DNA of 64,000 nucleotides from Reticulitermes lucifugus. Its lineage: Eukaryota; Arthropoda; Insecta; Blattodea; Rhinotermitidae. The position numbers were made by a program, and so were the translations under genes. A model generated the notes under the pieces. The model saw only the letters and a program-made list of their open reading frames with translations. It did not search any database and had not been told where the DNA came from. This document shows, piece by piece, positions 46,094 through 58,868 of the stretch. Positions within the stretch are counted from its first letter, which is position 1. The number at the start of each line of letters is the position of its first letter. The stretch spans positions 94,919 through 158,918 of the forward strand of contig JAKCWW010000109.1 of NCBI GenBank assembly GCA_026260175.1, read 5' to 3'.

Positions 46094-46262
46094 AACTAAC
46101 TAACTAATTAACTAACTAACTGCATGGAGCAGAGTCCTCTTTGAGAAGCTAAAAGGTCGTCAGCTAGTCAAGAAATTCCCCGCGTTTTTTGAAACCCGAA
46201 GGTTCGTTACCGCATTCACAAGAGCCCGCCACCTGTCCCTATCCTAAGCCAGTCACTAAACA
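46094..46262 (+). repeat. family F repeat with (CTAA)n leader
   Basis: An AACT/CTAA run (46094-46120) leads into GCATGGAGCAGAGTCC, CAGCTAGTCAAGAAATTCCC, GAAACCCGAAGGTTCGTTAC and CCCGCCACCTGTCCC. The copy at 54317 has the same CTAACTAACT leader and CCATGGAGAATAGTCC, which marks a shared left boundary. Confidence 0.75.
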
Positions 46263-47042
46263 CGCATACAAATATGCTGGTTACCTTTGTTGGATATTAA
46301 TAACGCAAGTTGGTATTGACTATAAGTATTACACTATGATAAAGTGTGTCTTTCACAGTACTGCCTGTTCAATTAGGCATGTAGTTTCGCTTTCCACATT
46401 CAAATAATTTTCCTCCAAGCCATTTAATTCAGTCTGTCTGACAGTAAATTTTGCATTTTTGTATTGCATGATAACAAGAGTTAATAACCGAGACTGGAGT
46501 GTGTTGCGGGTCAGGAACCTTACGGGGAGGCTTAAATGGTTCCCTCAGGGACTTCAGGCCAGAAAAATCCGATGGTAATGTAATGTATTATGCATATATC
46601 ACGTGGATTGCTTAGTGATGCTTAAGAGAATAAAACACATTGTATATGGAATGTAGGGTGGGGGGTATAATGAAGAACGCACTTGCGACGGATGTGCTGG
46701 CAGCGTATCTCATATGGTTTGATATGCTAATGTGTGAGTCTTCTGCACGCTTTTGTCCTGTAGCTTTTTATGAATTAACCACCTCTGAATAGAAAGTAAT
46801 AATGGTTTTAAACCATTTGAATTAATGCTGGGCTACAAACAATTCTTTTTTTTTCAGATCTAGAAAACGTACACTCAAACACACACACATACCATAAATT
46901 ACAACTTTTATCATGTGCATTGCATTTGTACTTCAATATCTTTTGTTCTGTTGATTCCATTTAGTATAAAGTCACATTATGACAGACTATGCGTGAGTAT
47001 GTGGGAGCTGTAATTTTTACTGCTGTCTAGACTATTTCCAAC
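46263..47042. other. no gene recognised
   Basis: Unassigned sequence. Confidence 0.4.
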
Positions 47043-47155
47043 CGGCAGGCTCAGTCGTGAGAAGCTGATAGTTGTACAGCTACTGAAAAAGTTACCCAAC
47101 GTTTTTGAAAGAGAAAGATTCATTGTTGCTTTCGACCTACTACCAAACACACAAA
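47043..47155 (+). repeat. family F repeat, decayed
   Basis: GAGAAGCTGATAGTTGTACA, CAGCTACTGAAAAAGTTACC, TTGAAAGAGAAAGATTCATT follow the family order but with many changes. Confidence 0.5.
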
Positions 47156-49536
47156 TAAATAATATTCTTTTATATAGTATATGTGTGTGTTCGTGTTCAT
47201 ACTAGTGTTAAACCCTAAAATTCTGGGTACAGGAAATACGTCAACGGAAATGATGGAATCAATTTACGGAAAAATATACGTAAGGTCGAGTTTATGAAAG
47301 TCGGGGCTTACGTAATCCCAGGGTTGGTGGTGCCTGTACTCCTTCGTCACCTCCGCCTTTATTATATTATTATTATTATTTGGAAAAGTGGCATGTCTGA
47401 TTGGGTAAGTAGTGGTATGTGTATATACATATATGTAGGTATACCATGTATATGTCCCGTAAAACATTTTCGATGCAAACTGTGCTCCCTTAGGTGTATG
47501 AAATACGCTCCCCTCCTTGCATTGAACGCAATGCGACTGTATCACAAGAGAGAGAGCGACATTTTTATACAAATTCGTACTTGAGAGAGGCTAATGGATG
47601 TACAAGAGTTACGCTGTGTACGTGTGTAGTGTAGTGTGGATGTAGACAGCCCGCTATAAACTCCAATCTACCGTCTGTCCGTTGATCGCAATATTAATAA
47701 GGATATTATTTATGTGGTTGCGACCTGAAACCTCAACAGTCTAGTTATTTTAATTTAACAAGTAATTTAGACCAATCTATGAAACCAAGGTTTATCCTGA
47801 AGATTTATGATGCACTGCACTGCCGTCAACTGAAAGTTTGAAGTGTCAGTGATAATTTCCTTTCCAACGTAGGCGTTTGTTTCATTATATTCTGATTTGC
47901 TTTCTAAGTTTTATATAGAACAAAGCCGTAACCGTTCTATGCTATTTGCACCGTCCTTCGTTTCTTTTGTTACACACCAGTCTAACGCTTTTAACAGAGG
48001 CCCTGTATAAGAGACCTTGTCATTAACTCACCTTTTCTCCCTTCTGAATAACAACAATCAAAGTTCCGACGCTCAGACAAACTCATTCGGCAGTGCTGAT
48101 CCAATCAGCGAATGCAACTGCGGCAAAGTATAAACCAGGTTACTATAAATGAATCTTAAACACTTTTACACTAAAAATTTTACACTTTATTTCATCTATA
48201 TAAGAAACTGTTTTTCATTACTTGAAGATGACACACATTGAACATTAGAATCATAGAGCAGATTTATCTTATACCAACTGACAACAGCACCAAAATACCT
48301 TCCACACTACTACTGAGTTCATGTATACCTTTTTCTCAATTACAGCCTTCCTTCTTTACTTTTCCACAAGGAATGCATCGTTGGCTAAGCAGAAAATGAA
48401 TCAGTTATAACTCATAATTATGACACACTCGCAGACAAGGTAATGAAAGCACAGCAACTAGGGAAATATGATATTACAGATTTTTCATTTTGAAGTTCCC
48501 TCATCTTGGTTTATTAGTAGTAATTTTAAAAAAGAGTTATGTGTTTAGTAATTAAACACTATACGAATGAAGCGATTTATATTCGGTTTCGGACATAATC
48601 ATCATCATCGTGTTCCTTTAAGCACACAGTTCGTCGTAAGTCTAGTCACCACACAAGGAAGAGTGAAATATTGTTAATTATACCAACTAAATGAACATAC
48701 AAATAAATTGTGACGAGAGGCAACCATTTTATAAACGCATTTAAAGTGATGAAATAGGAAGGAAACAAGAACAAAGGAAACAAACGTATATGACTGGGGA
48801 GTTGAGTAGGTAAGTAGGAAGGTAGTGGAGGATACTTTTCTGCTTGAAGAAATAACATAATAAAGAGATGAAAATAAAAAAAACTTCAATTACAATACGT
48901 CATTAGTTAGGAATGTCACATATTCTTTAAGAAAACAATTTATGGGTCGAGCAGCAGGGCGGGTACCATACAGCATCATTTCAAATTACTTAAATAAAAG
49001 AACGACAATTAATTTAAGTAAAATAATTAAAAGTTCCTTTAGCCATTCTGCGTTATTAAGTGTAGCGGCAGACGTTCTGAACTGCACTTAAATTAAGATT
49101 AAACAGGAAGAAATTCACAATTTATCTTAACTCGGAAATTTCCTCTACTTAGACTGGTGATTTCTAAAGGTTTCTTTGTTTCAGTTATTGTTGTCATCAA
49201 CGAAAGCACCACATCAGACACCGGACAAATGCATGGCATTGCGTTACATAACTTACGATATTTTAAATTCTGAACATTTTGATTATTGAGACTCAGTACT
49301 GTTTAACTGCAGTAATATTATCTTACACTACGCTGAAGACAAGCAATGGAAGTGTGTTTATTTTAACGTGTTGGCAATTCCATGAAATTGTCGGGCACAA
49401 GTGGAACACTGTTGTCCACATGATGTCAGAACACTATAAATTCCGACCAAAATAAAGTTTTCTGAGCCATTATCATCACGAATTGCTGTTTCAACCAACT
49501 GGCAGTAAAGTTTATTGCTCTATAATAAAGACAGGC
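47156..49536. other. no gene recognised apart from one (ATT)n tract
   Basis: Frames under 105 codons without motifs; the pair at 47264-47584 overlap on opposite strands. One minus-strand segment near 48255-48320 reads SWYK, Ig-like at first sight, but is closed by stops on both sides. Confidence 0.4.
47361..47381. repeat. (ATT)n microsatellite
   Basis: Six to seven ATT units. Confidence 0.9.
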
Positions 49537-49838
49537 TGTGTAAAGTAAAGTAAATTAAAATCATCCCTCCGCTTAATTAAGTACCTCGCCATGATGACAT
49601 GTGGAGTGGTGGTAGCAGCACAAAGTCACCATTCTTAACCTCGGCTTTACACAGAGGTGTGTATGGTCAGCTTGATGTCCTGTCCCCTGTATCCACAGTA
49701 ACAATTAATACGTGTCTGTGTGGGCCCCATAACCAGTTTGGACGCGATGTCAAAGAAAAACATCTGAGTCACCGGGAGTCAAACCGTGGTTTTCCAATCC
49801 CTAGCCTAATCACAACACTTACTGCGCTGCAAAGCATA
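49537..49838 (-). mobile_element. SINE-E copy, longest in window
   Basis: The plus strand shows, left to right, GTAAAGTAAAGTAAAT (tail), CCTCGCCATGATGACATGTG, CTTAACCTCGGC, GGGCCCCATAACCAG, CACCGGGAGTCAAACCGTGG. Read on the minus strand, the last is a worn box B (GGTTTGACTCCC), and a head-like GCAGCGCAGTAAGTG lies at the right end. So head, body and tail are all present in ~300 bp. Confidence 0.7.
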
Positions 49839-49884
49839 GAAGAATTATGGGAAAAGTTTGGTTTGTGAAAACCGAGGTTTGTTG

Positions 49885-49990
49885 AAGATTCGAGTCACCT
49901 GGGGTGTTAACGCTGTGTCGACTGGTAAATAATTACCGACGTTTCGAAATTTCGTAACACGCCACAAGATTTCAGTCTTCAGCAGCATCT
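49885..49990 (-). repeat. family C repeat with ribozyme-like core
   Basis: Minus strand: CTGAAGA, then GAAAT and AATTTC as a stem around a 16-base loop, then GAAACGTCGGTAAT and CAGTCGACACAGCGTTAACACC. The order equals that of the other C copies; the strand is opposite. Confidence 0.55.
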
Positions 49991-50614
49991 CGTATGTTGC
50001 ACTGAGGTTTATTCTTTCGCGTCTGGAAATGACTGCGTCTGTTCCTTTTTATTACTTCATAGCTGGCGCCATAAAGTGACCGCCTACGTATTTGCGTGTT
50101 TGTGTTGCGGGCTTTAGATGGAAAATTTCTACCCTAGAGAGGCTGCTGTGGCTTGTTGCCATTTAAGAAAGGGTGGGTGGGAGCAATGGCTATACACACG
50201 GTGGCTTGTGCACGAGTTAAACGAGGTACCAGAGTTTTGTATGAGCAAGTTATATTTTTGTTCGTATAAGGTGGGGGATTAGAAGACATAAACGATGGCA
50301 TTGTGTGAGAGAGTGAAAGGGTTGGAATGAGAAGAGCACAGAAGTAGGTTGCAGATAATGAGTTGGAAGTACACAGAAGCCCGGTTATTTGTTATGGTAT
50401 TAGTATCACGCAGCTCAGAGTGTCTTAATACCGCGTGTCAAATACATGGGGCGGCTAGCTACATGGCTGTGCAATTTGATTGTGGGTTCTTATCTCCGTG
50501 AATTGCCATACACATATAATCAAACTGAGGAAACAGCGTCTCATGTCAGTGTAGCAGTCACCTCATAGTCACAGAATACCGAGTTTGCAGATTTGAACTC
50601 ATAAATTCTACGAT
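49991..50614. other. no gene recognised
   Basis: A segment at 50452-50500 (GGCGGCTAGCTACATGGC, TTGTGGGTTCTTATCTC) may be a worn tRNA-like SINE head; weak. Confidence 0.35.
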
Positions 50615-50813
50615 GACAGTGCCGTGACTCAGACCTTTCACCGCGGAGTCCCGGTTTCGATTCCGGCCCAGACCATATGGGATAGGTAGTTGTGTCACTG
50701 GAAGTAATTTGGTTTTACCCTATATCATTATTATTCTACCATTGCTTTGTACTCATTTATTTATGTCACCAATACTGTATAATCTTAGCAACTGGCAGCG
50801 TCTTTAAATAACA
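50615..50813 (+). mobile_element. SINE-A, short-tail variant
   Basis: GTGCCGTGACTCAGACC (worn head), GGTTTCGATTCCGGCCC (box B), a poorly kept body, and the end GGCAGCGTCTTTAAATAACAC. The same TTTAAATAACAC end occurs at 21650, defining a tail subtype different from the full-length copies at 26148 and 36862. Confidence 0.7.
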
Positions 50814-52689
50814 CATGAAAAGTCTGTGATCAACTGATATATTGATGACTGTTTCTTCATTCGTTCTTAAAGCGATAAGTTATTTTAGGACTTTGTTTCA
50901 ACTGTATAAGTTACATAAATGCTAATATCGTCTTCAAACCATGTGAGTAGATAGGGGTAAGAAGGGAAATGTCCGTGGCCTACGACAAAGATTTGTGGCG
51001 CCATCCACTTATTCTTATGGAGAGTCTTAGGAGATCTATGACAAGTCACTCAAGGTAGATGATAATAGGTCAAGAATCTAAACGAATGCTTCTTCAGTAT
51101 GTCTCTTATGCTGTAAGAAACGTTGGAGGAATTCAAAATTATACATTAGGCCTATGACGTCTTTACTTCCAGAATTACGTCACGGAATATCATAAGAAAG
51201 TCAGTACAATAAACCGAGCTGGAGATTGCTTCATTATCTGAAGTTTATTTTAAACTTCATGTTTCCTCGAAACTGCTTCACAGTACAGACAGTTGTTCTG
51301 TAACATGGAACACAAATGTATATAATTTGGATAACTTTTGTATGAAAGAGTAACATAAGGTCCTGTGAAATTCCGGCGGGAAATTTTTGAAATAATACCC
51401 CGTCGTAGACGCCTAAACTCAATCTGGACTAAAAAATGTATTTACATAAATAGCAAAAAAATGTTAACGAATAGTGTGGTGGTGAAATGAGTACCCTGTT
51501 TAAAATCGCATATAATTTATTTTTACGCACAGGGTTTCGATATGGCGTGTGAACGACACGAAAAGAACTGTAGATAACCACAGTTTAGTACAGCGATGGA
51601 AACACGCGGGCGTCACAGGTAAGGAAACCAGAGACAACATTGGCAGAACACATCGAACCTTATATGGCTAAGTGACAACATTTATACAAATCTTGTATTC
51701 ATGGCACAGACATCAGGCTACATAACACATTTAGTTTTCCACATAACTATTACCTATTCATTGTCAACACAATACACACACATACACACACACATATATA
51801 TATACATATATATATACATATATATAATACACGTCACTATCGGTGAGAAGGCGTTTAGTTTAATATTTGCATAGACACCTTCACGACCACTACACCACCA
51901 GAGATATTACCACCAACATACCACCGCACCATCATCGTCGTCAAAACAGAACCAGTTTTAACAATAGGAATCGTGAGAGTAATGTAAATGTTATTTAGAC
52001 TGGCGCTTCTACCTCACAATCCGCTTCCATTACAAAGACAAACCTGTTAATATTTTACAATGAATATTACATATTTTTGCGAGAATCATAACGCACATAC
52101 TTGCTCATATTGCTTCATATTAGAAATTTGTAATATTAAATGAATTCTAATGGTAACTAGTGCTAATTCAATCATGTAAGTTTAAAGTTCATGTTAATGA
52201 TATAAAAAATTCGATTTTTTGACTAAGTAAACACATCTAATCACAATTACAAACATCAGTGGTGAGCGTGTTTAGCACTCCCATAAACTGTTCATTAGAA
52301 ATATTGAAAAAGGAAATTTCGGGATTCTAGGGTAATATCACAATTGAAGCCTTAATGATCAACAGATTTGCTAAAGGGAACTGGGTGGTCAGACAGCAGT
52401 GTAACGTTCAGAGAGTGATCGGTAAATGACTTGAGTTGTCACGAAATTCTAATTCTGAAACGTGAAATCAAGTGCCTTAACCTCTAAAGAGTTTGCATTT
52501 AGAGTCGAAACAATTCAGTCTTTGGAAGTGGTTAATCATGAATAGTAGGACGTGAGTGTGGAAATGCCCTCCATCAAAGGCCGCAGTGATACGGCAGGAA
52601 TTAAGCCTTTATAGAGAGCAGAGTGCAATGATACTGGTCCAGCAGAAGATCCTTACCATTTTGAGATAAGACGATATCTTTGTGGAACT
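50814..52689. other. no gene recognised apart from a dinucleotide tract
   Basis: Unassigned AT-rich sequence. Confidence 0.4.
51771..51830. repeat. compound (AC)n(AT)n microsatellite
   Basis: CA units pass into TA units interrupted by TAC. Confidence 0.95.
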
Positions 52690-52822
52690 GCTGCCGTCAT
52701 TGACAGATGAATGATTGAGCATTGGTGGTGTGAGAATTGACTAGGGAAAACCTATCCCAGTACCACCTCGTCAACTACAAATCCCACTTGGACTGCTCTG
52801 GGGTTTAACCCAGGCTTCTAAA
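52690..52822 (-). mobile_element. SINE-A copy, truncated and decayed
   Basis: Minus strand keeps GGGATTTGTAGTTGACGAGG, GGTACTGGGATAGGTTTTCC and a worn box B (GGGTTAAACCCC). Head absent. Confidence 0.6.
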
Positions 52823-53596
52823 GAAATGAGTTACTCGTACAAAGAAATACACGTACCACGTTATACATTTGTTGAATATTTTGGTATTTTCTGCTGTTAT
52901 AAATATGTCCGTATAATTAGTCTAGATATGGCTGTTTTTCAGCATGATTAAATATGCTTGGCAATAGGTTGCGGAACTGGTGACGCTTAAAAGTAGTACC
53001 GAAATTTGGAGCATTAAGCGGTAGTGAAGGTACCTCTGCTTAGTTAATGTACCTGTGCTTAGTGAAAGTACCTATGCTTCAGTCAGCATTCTAGTCTCGT
53101 TTACACAAAAGAGATATTGATGTAGGTAGAATCATCGCTGTCATTAAGGAATGTTGCAAGTAATTGGCTTGTACATTCAGTAAAATCCTGGTTTTCAACA
53201 GTTCTTCAAGGTCTGTAATGCATAAGAGTGGATCACTGGAAGGGTTGTTTATGGGAATACAGCCGCAGATGTGAATTGACAAATTGTACCTTTAAATTTT
53301 CAAAGGGTGTTTCACAAGTTGATCCGTATTTTGATAATTCCAGTTATAGACGCAATTGTTTTCATATGTTAAGGGAATCCAGTAAAAATCCTGGCCATCT
53401 GTTACTGTGAAATTTCTTTTAACATAGTCCATCTATCCATCTCTTTGTGTCCCAAGCTGTCCCTTATCTTCAAGTAACGTCGACTGAAACATGTGTCACC
53501 TGTCCCCAGTGTGCTTACAAATGAAACCGTTTCACTGAACTGATCTTGGCTTGTCAGCTGCGTAAATTCTGCGTAAATTCTGCTTCAATTATGAGC
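52823..53596. other. no gene recognised
   Basis: Near 53030-53075, TTAGTTAATGTACCTGTGC and TTAGTGAAAGTACCTATGC form a short imperfect tandem repeat. At 53489-53501 CTGAAACATGTGT recalls the end of the ribozyme-like core but stands alone. Confidence 0.35.
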
Positions 53597-53655
53597 TAAA
53601 TACCAACGTTACGAAGACCTGCTGCCTGTCCATCATCAGGGTGTATACCATCTAG
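53597..53655 (-). ncRNA. degenerate ribozyme-like core
   Basis: Minus strand: ACACC, CTGATGA, T, GGAC, loop, GGTC, then TTCGTAACGTTGG where GAAAC is expected. GTAAC in place of GAAAC breaks the catalytic core, so this is a dead relative. Confidence 0.35.
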
Positions 53656-54316
53656 AACAGTTCAGCGAATATACTCACCACGAAACTTCAAACCTTACAT
53701 GTACATCTCCTAAGTCTCTTTATGTTTAGTATGGAAAAGTGCACAGCCTTCATGTGTTCAGTGGGGATATCCTAAGGAACAAGCTTACTTCTATGATCTA
53801 GGCATAATTGGGAAAATAATAATACAGTAAATCTTAGATAGTTATGATGAGATAATGTGAACTGGATTTATGTGGCTGAGAATAGGCACCATTGGCAGCA
53901 TTTTGTAAACACGGTAGTGAAATTTCGGGTTACATAAAATGTGGGGAACTTGTTGCTTGACTTTAGTACTGATAGCTTCTAAAGAAGGACCCTCTTCTTG
54001 AAACGAGTTAGGTTTAGGACTTTCGCAAAGATATATGACTGAAATTGGGGGAATGAAAAAGAAGTGGCTTTTAATTGACTATTGCTTATTGATTCCACAG
54101 ATACCTGGCTAACAAGGATACGTTGAATTACGTTAGCAGAAGTGACTTCCGCTGGATGGGAGCGTAGCTAGCAACAGACCGGTACCTTGTTACGTTATAC
54201 TTCTTAATGTCACTGGTAATAGTATATTACCGGTCCGCACATCGACCACATATTCTCTTTCCAGTTTATTGAGTGGTGATTTCCACTTCATTACTTTATT
54301 TGTTAAGTATTTGCCT
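53656..54316. other. no gene recognised
   Basis: Unassigned sequence. Confidence 0.4.
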
Positions 54317-54700
54317 TTAGCTAACTAACTCCATGGAGAATAGTCCTTCCTGAGAAGATAAGAGGTCCCCAGCTGGTCAAGAAATTGCCCGCATTTTACG
54401 GAACCCGAAGGTTCATTGCCGGATTTACAAACGCCCGCTACCTGTCCCTATCCTGAACCAAGGATTACTCCAAGTCCGAAGCCTTGTGAAATGTTCCGTC
54501 ACATCCTAAGCTTTTGCGGTGAGGAGTTGTTAGCACCTCGACCAACTCCCCAGTTGGAAGACCACCCCTTGCCGGCTGTCCACGACCTCTTATTCAATAT
54601 ATTCGCAGCTACTCTCCATATCTGGAGGCCGTTTCTCCTTCCGCAAAATCAGGACGCACCGTGTATGGTGATAGGGACAGACTTTCATCGTTAGAAATTT
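54317..54700 (+). repeat. family F repeat, longest copy
   Basis: GCTAACTAACTCCATGGAG, CAGCTGGTCAAGAAATTGCC, GGAACCCGAAGGTTCATTGC, CGCCCGCTACCTGTCCC, and farther right a segment whose plus frame reads EELLAPRPTPQLEDHPLP and LFNIFAATLHI. I recall both peptide strings from repeat-derived 'proteins' of cockroaches, so this copy extends the family by ~230 bp. The 92-codon frame is the remnant of no known functional domain. Confidence 0.75.
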
Positions 54701-57700
54701 TAAAATAGTGGCGGTAGGGCATCTGCACGACAGACCTTTCCGTTTTACGCATGCTGATGTTCATCTGCCTTTATACAGCTTTATCGCAGGGATTATAGTA
54801 CTGTGACAATTTTACCTTAACGAAGGAAGTGAATTTAAGGAATAGGGATTCGGCGGAATCGCTATAGGGTTGTTACGTGATATCGTAAGTTCATTAAGCT
54901 TTCTAATGATAGGTTTTACGATCATGATGATAATATTGTGGACACACAATACAACGAATTGTTTTTCTGTAACAGAGAAACTGGCGATTATTTTATTGAA
55001 ATATCTTGTCGAACATCTGTCTCTTGATGAAAGTTCGAAACATCTCGTAACGCGTTTTGGCATAAATTTCTGTATTTATGTTAGAGCATGTGATATGGGA
55101 TGTATGACATGAATGTAATCGTGTTTGCTTGTGTATTAGTCAGTTACATTTCACTACACATCAGAGTAGTGTAACATGATTTTGTACTCGTATATATTAA
55201 CGAAATAATGTGATTGTTACGCACATTAATTATGGTGACGTGGTACGCTCATTGGACTCCAAAATACGATTTTACAAGCTCTGTAACGTAGTCTGGCTGA
55301 AACACAAATATTAGGATAAATTACATTAAATAGACCAGAGAGCTTACTTTTCTATTTGGACCGAATACGTCTACTGCAAGATCATTTTCATGTCGCCAGG
55401 CATCAGGTGTTCGGTCATTGTCCTCATGTGGTATCACACGGTCTTTTCCCAAAACTTTGTTTCTGACAATCATATTTGAACACTTGTTTCGCCGTACACA
55501 GATTACTGCCAAATATAAGTCCAGTAGAGCAATACTGTCATTGTAGTACCAGTATTTGAAGCAGATGTGTGGAAACTGCAGTTTAAATATAGCATAACCT
55601 GGAAGAAGCTAGTTCTGTCTTACTTCAAGCTGTTGACGACGATATCCATTGTAGAAGCCTGTGTGTAAAGCAGCAGTTTCATTTTATGCCAGTCTTTGCG
55701 CCTTTGTGTACACGGAATAAAAGGTTCCCTTGAGCGTATCTGAGCAGGTGCAAGTGTTAAGACATTAGACTCGTTAGCAGCTTGGTTGAAATTTCATGAC
55801 CTGCCTCGACTTTCTGCCGGTGAAAATCAAAAACTAATAGAACTGCTTTTCATATGTAGATGTCTTTTATTGCTTTACTGTGGCTGCCAGATGTCTTGAT
55901 GTGTCAGGCGTGTTGCTTTCAGATACATAATTGAACTGCATTAAGTTTTCTGTATTTCCGTGAAATAGGATGAATTTACAATACTGAAATCAAGTTCAGT
56001 AACAGTTGTGAACCATTAAAGAAACTATGACACCATTTCTCTGGAGTGCCGGAAGAGATCTTGGTTGTGTGAGAATAAAGGATACTGGCTAATGACCTGG
56101 ATATTTGAGTCTTTAAATTTAATATTAAATACTATAGATTTCTTGCTGCAAATGTCTTTTGATATATTGTTCCAGCTGTCAGTGAAGAGAAAAACAAATC
56201 TGAATATAATTACAACAGTTTCTTGCCTAACGAAAATCTTTCGTGACTTTAAGAAAAATGTGTAGAATTAAGAATGGACGTTGACTATATGTGTGAGAAG
56301 TAGTGTAATCCAACCTGTTTTTAAGGTGACGCGCCATATGTACGACTTATTTAACTGGGCTGCTTTCCAAACGATCATTGTGCTATTACGATAAAACATT
56401 TAGTATTTTATTAGCCACTGAAAATGTGAAGTTTAATGAAAGCTTATTGTTCTGTTGTTGTAGAAAATGCCCTTTTAAAATGTGAAGTGTTACAACTTTA
56501 GAAAGTAATTCATGTAACTGTGGAACTAATGTCCATTTTCCAATATTGTCTAAACTGATGTCATTGGATGTATAAAAATCTTCGTGGGTTTATTTGAAAA
56601 CGATGAATATTTGTTAGAAAATACGTGGTCATTTTTCTATACCCACAACATAGACCTACCTGAAATGTAACCTGTTATTAGGAAGAAGTGGTGGTTTGTT
56701 TGCTTGTCCAATGAAAATACATTGTCAACTTTTGTAAGCTTATAATAAATCATTAGACATGTGATACCCCGAAGTTCATCTTGTATTCCGTAAACACAAA
56801 TACACCCTCGGGATCAACATGGTTCCACTCTACATCTCTGTGAATGACAGCTTTGTTTTAAATACACGCTTTTTACGCTGTCAGATTCTGTGGGGAAAAG
56901 AGAGAGACCTACCCACGAGGTTTTAATAACAGGAACATCTCAAATGCCACAACAGCCAAAGCGTTTTCTGTTTTGCTTTGCTAGAGATTCTGTCAGCGGT
57001 TAATTTCAGCATATAAGCTCTCTGAAAACGCAATTTCTCTTAAGAATAAAGTAAAAAACAAGATCTCCCGCTGTGTTATTTCAGTGGTTTCTTTTTAATG
57101 GTTTGAATTGTATCAGCCCTCTAAGGTTTGCTTGCAAAGTGAAATTGTATATTTGCACAAAAAATACACTTCACTTTCCGGAATATTGATTCAGGGATTT
57201 TAGAGCTGGCGCCTGGCTATGCTGTATAGCTGCAAGGAAGTACGTCAGTTTGACGGTGAATCTGGAGAGGAAGGGATAAGCCTGTACACTTGTAATTGGA
57301 GACACATTGGCGGTAAGGACGGACTGAGTGTCTGGAGACTTAGAACTGCTTTGTGTTCACTTGTCACACACCCATGGAACAGGTTTTACTGGGAGGATTC
57401 TCGTATAGGATGTCTTGCGGTGAAACTGAACCCTACTTAATTGTACTTCGAAGATTCTACAGGAGAGTTGCAGGTGACGAGGGCGAGGTAGTTACGCTAA
57501 TTGCATTAATTCTCGCTACCCATCACAGTAGTAAAGTAAGGCTAATCATGACTCTACAAAGATAAATGGAGGGAAACCCCTTATAATCTCTAGCCAGTCG
57601 AGTTTCTTGCTTTCTTGTGTAACTTTTATGAACAGTTTTCAATATCAGTTTCAGTTAGAAAAGGATCTGTTTGTCTAACTGGCAGAGTTTCGACACTGTT

Positions 57701-58868
57701 TAGAGCTTTAGAGCCTTTAGAGCTACAAATTTGAATTAGTTGTAAGTGTGGTCCCTAGAGGACAAGATGTATCATATTCCATATTATTTTCAAAAAATAA
57801 ATGCGGTGCATTTCAAATGACCATCTCTTTCCTAATCTCAGGAGAACATTAAATAAATATTTATAGTGTGTCATTTCTTTTATGTGGTATAAAAGGAAAA
57901 CTTGGAATTGTAACTAAATGTGCCGTAAACAGAATGCATTCTTTTTGCACTTAAGCCGAAACATGTGGCTCATTAAAGTTACATAGTAATATATCATGAA
58001 AGTTAGTTGTGATTGACGGCCTTCATCCTCCACATTTTAAGTACCTGAGTAAGATATCGAAGTGTCTGGATTATGTTCTTCGTCCAAAATAAAACATTAA
58101 CATTCATCGTGTCCGGTTTACCTGAGAACCTCTCTCCTTCACCTACGCATAATATGCATCCAGTAAAACATATTATTTTTCGTAACACCATGGAAATGTC
58201 TAAAATCTGTGTAATGCGTATTTTGCAGCTGAAAGTAATGTCACGACTTTATAAAAAGAGAAATCGTTTGACGGGAGTCTCCGGTCCGGCGACATTATCT
58301 AATCTGTAGTTAGGAAATGAGCGTGACAATTTGGCTAGGTATCCATTTCATTGCCGCTGATACACATTTTCACTGTAATTTTCATGTCGCATGTAACGAG
58401 ATGTTTTAAATAAACGAGCCTCATTTCGGACAGTAAAATGTGAGAACGATAATAAACATGGGGATGAAGCTATTTTTAAATGAATGACGCGCAGCTCTTG
58501 CAGAATTTCGCGTTTGTTTAGTGTTTTTATGTAATATGACGGAAACCGTAATCTCTTAGGAATTAAGTTATCTCAGTAAGAGATAGAACTTAGTCTAGTA
58601 GAGAAGCTTTTCTAATATTGTTTGAGGACACGAAGATCAGGAGAATATTTGAAGCTAGAAGGAGGAAGAAACAAGAGGTTAAGAGGCATTTTCATAAGCG
58701 TCATGAGAAGGTTCATAGCTTATACGCTTCGTAAAATACAATTAATATTATCAAATTAAGGTACATCGATAACGTGGGAGATAAGAGAAATGCGTAAAAA
58801 GTTTTGGTCGAGGAACAGGAGGACGACTTCCGCTACGTGACACGGTAATATAAAAATTGATTTAGAGA
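54701..58868. other. long unassigned stretch
   Basis: No gene recognised. At 55020-55055 CTTGATGAAAGTTCGAAACA, TCTCGTAACG loosely resembles the ribozyme-like family without a stem II. At 57955-57975 AAGCCGAAACATGTGGCTC is an isolated end of the same kind. A tRNA-like remnant may lie at 55760-55790. Confidence 0.35.

Noticed and set aside
48255-48320. SWYK on the minus strand as a possible first Ig domain exon
   Set aside because: Stops close on both sides; no cysteine spacing and no acceptor or donor.
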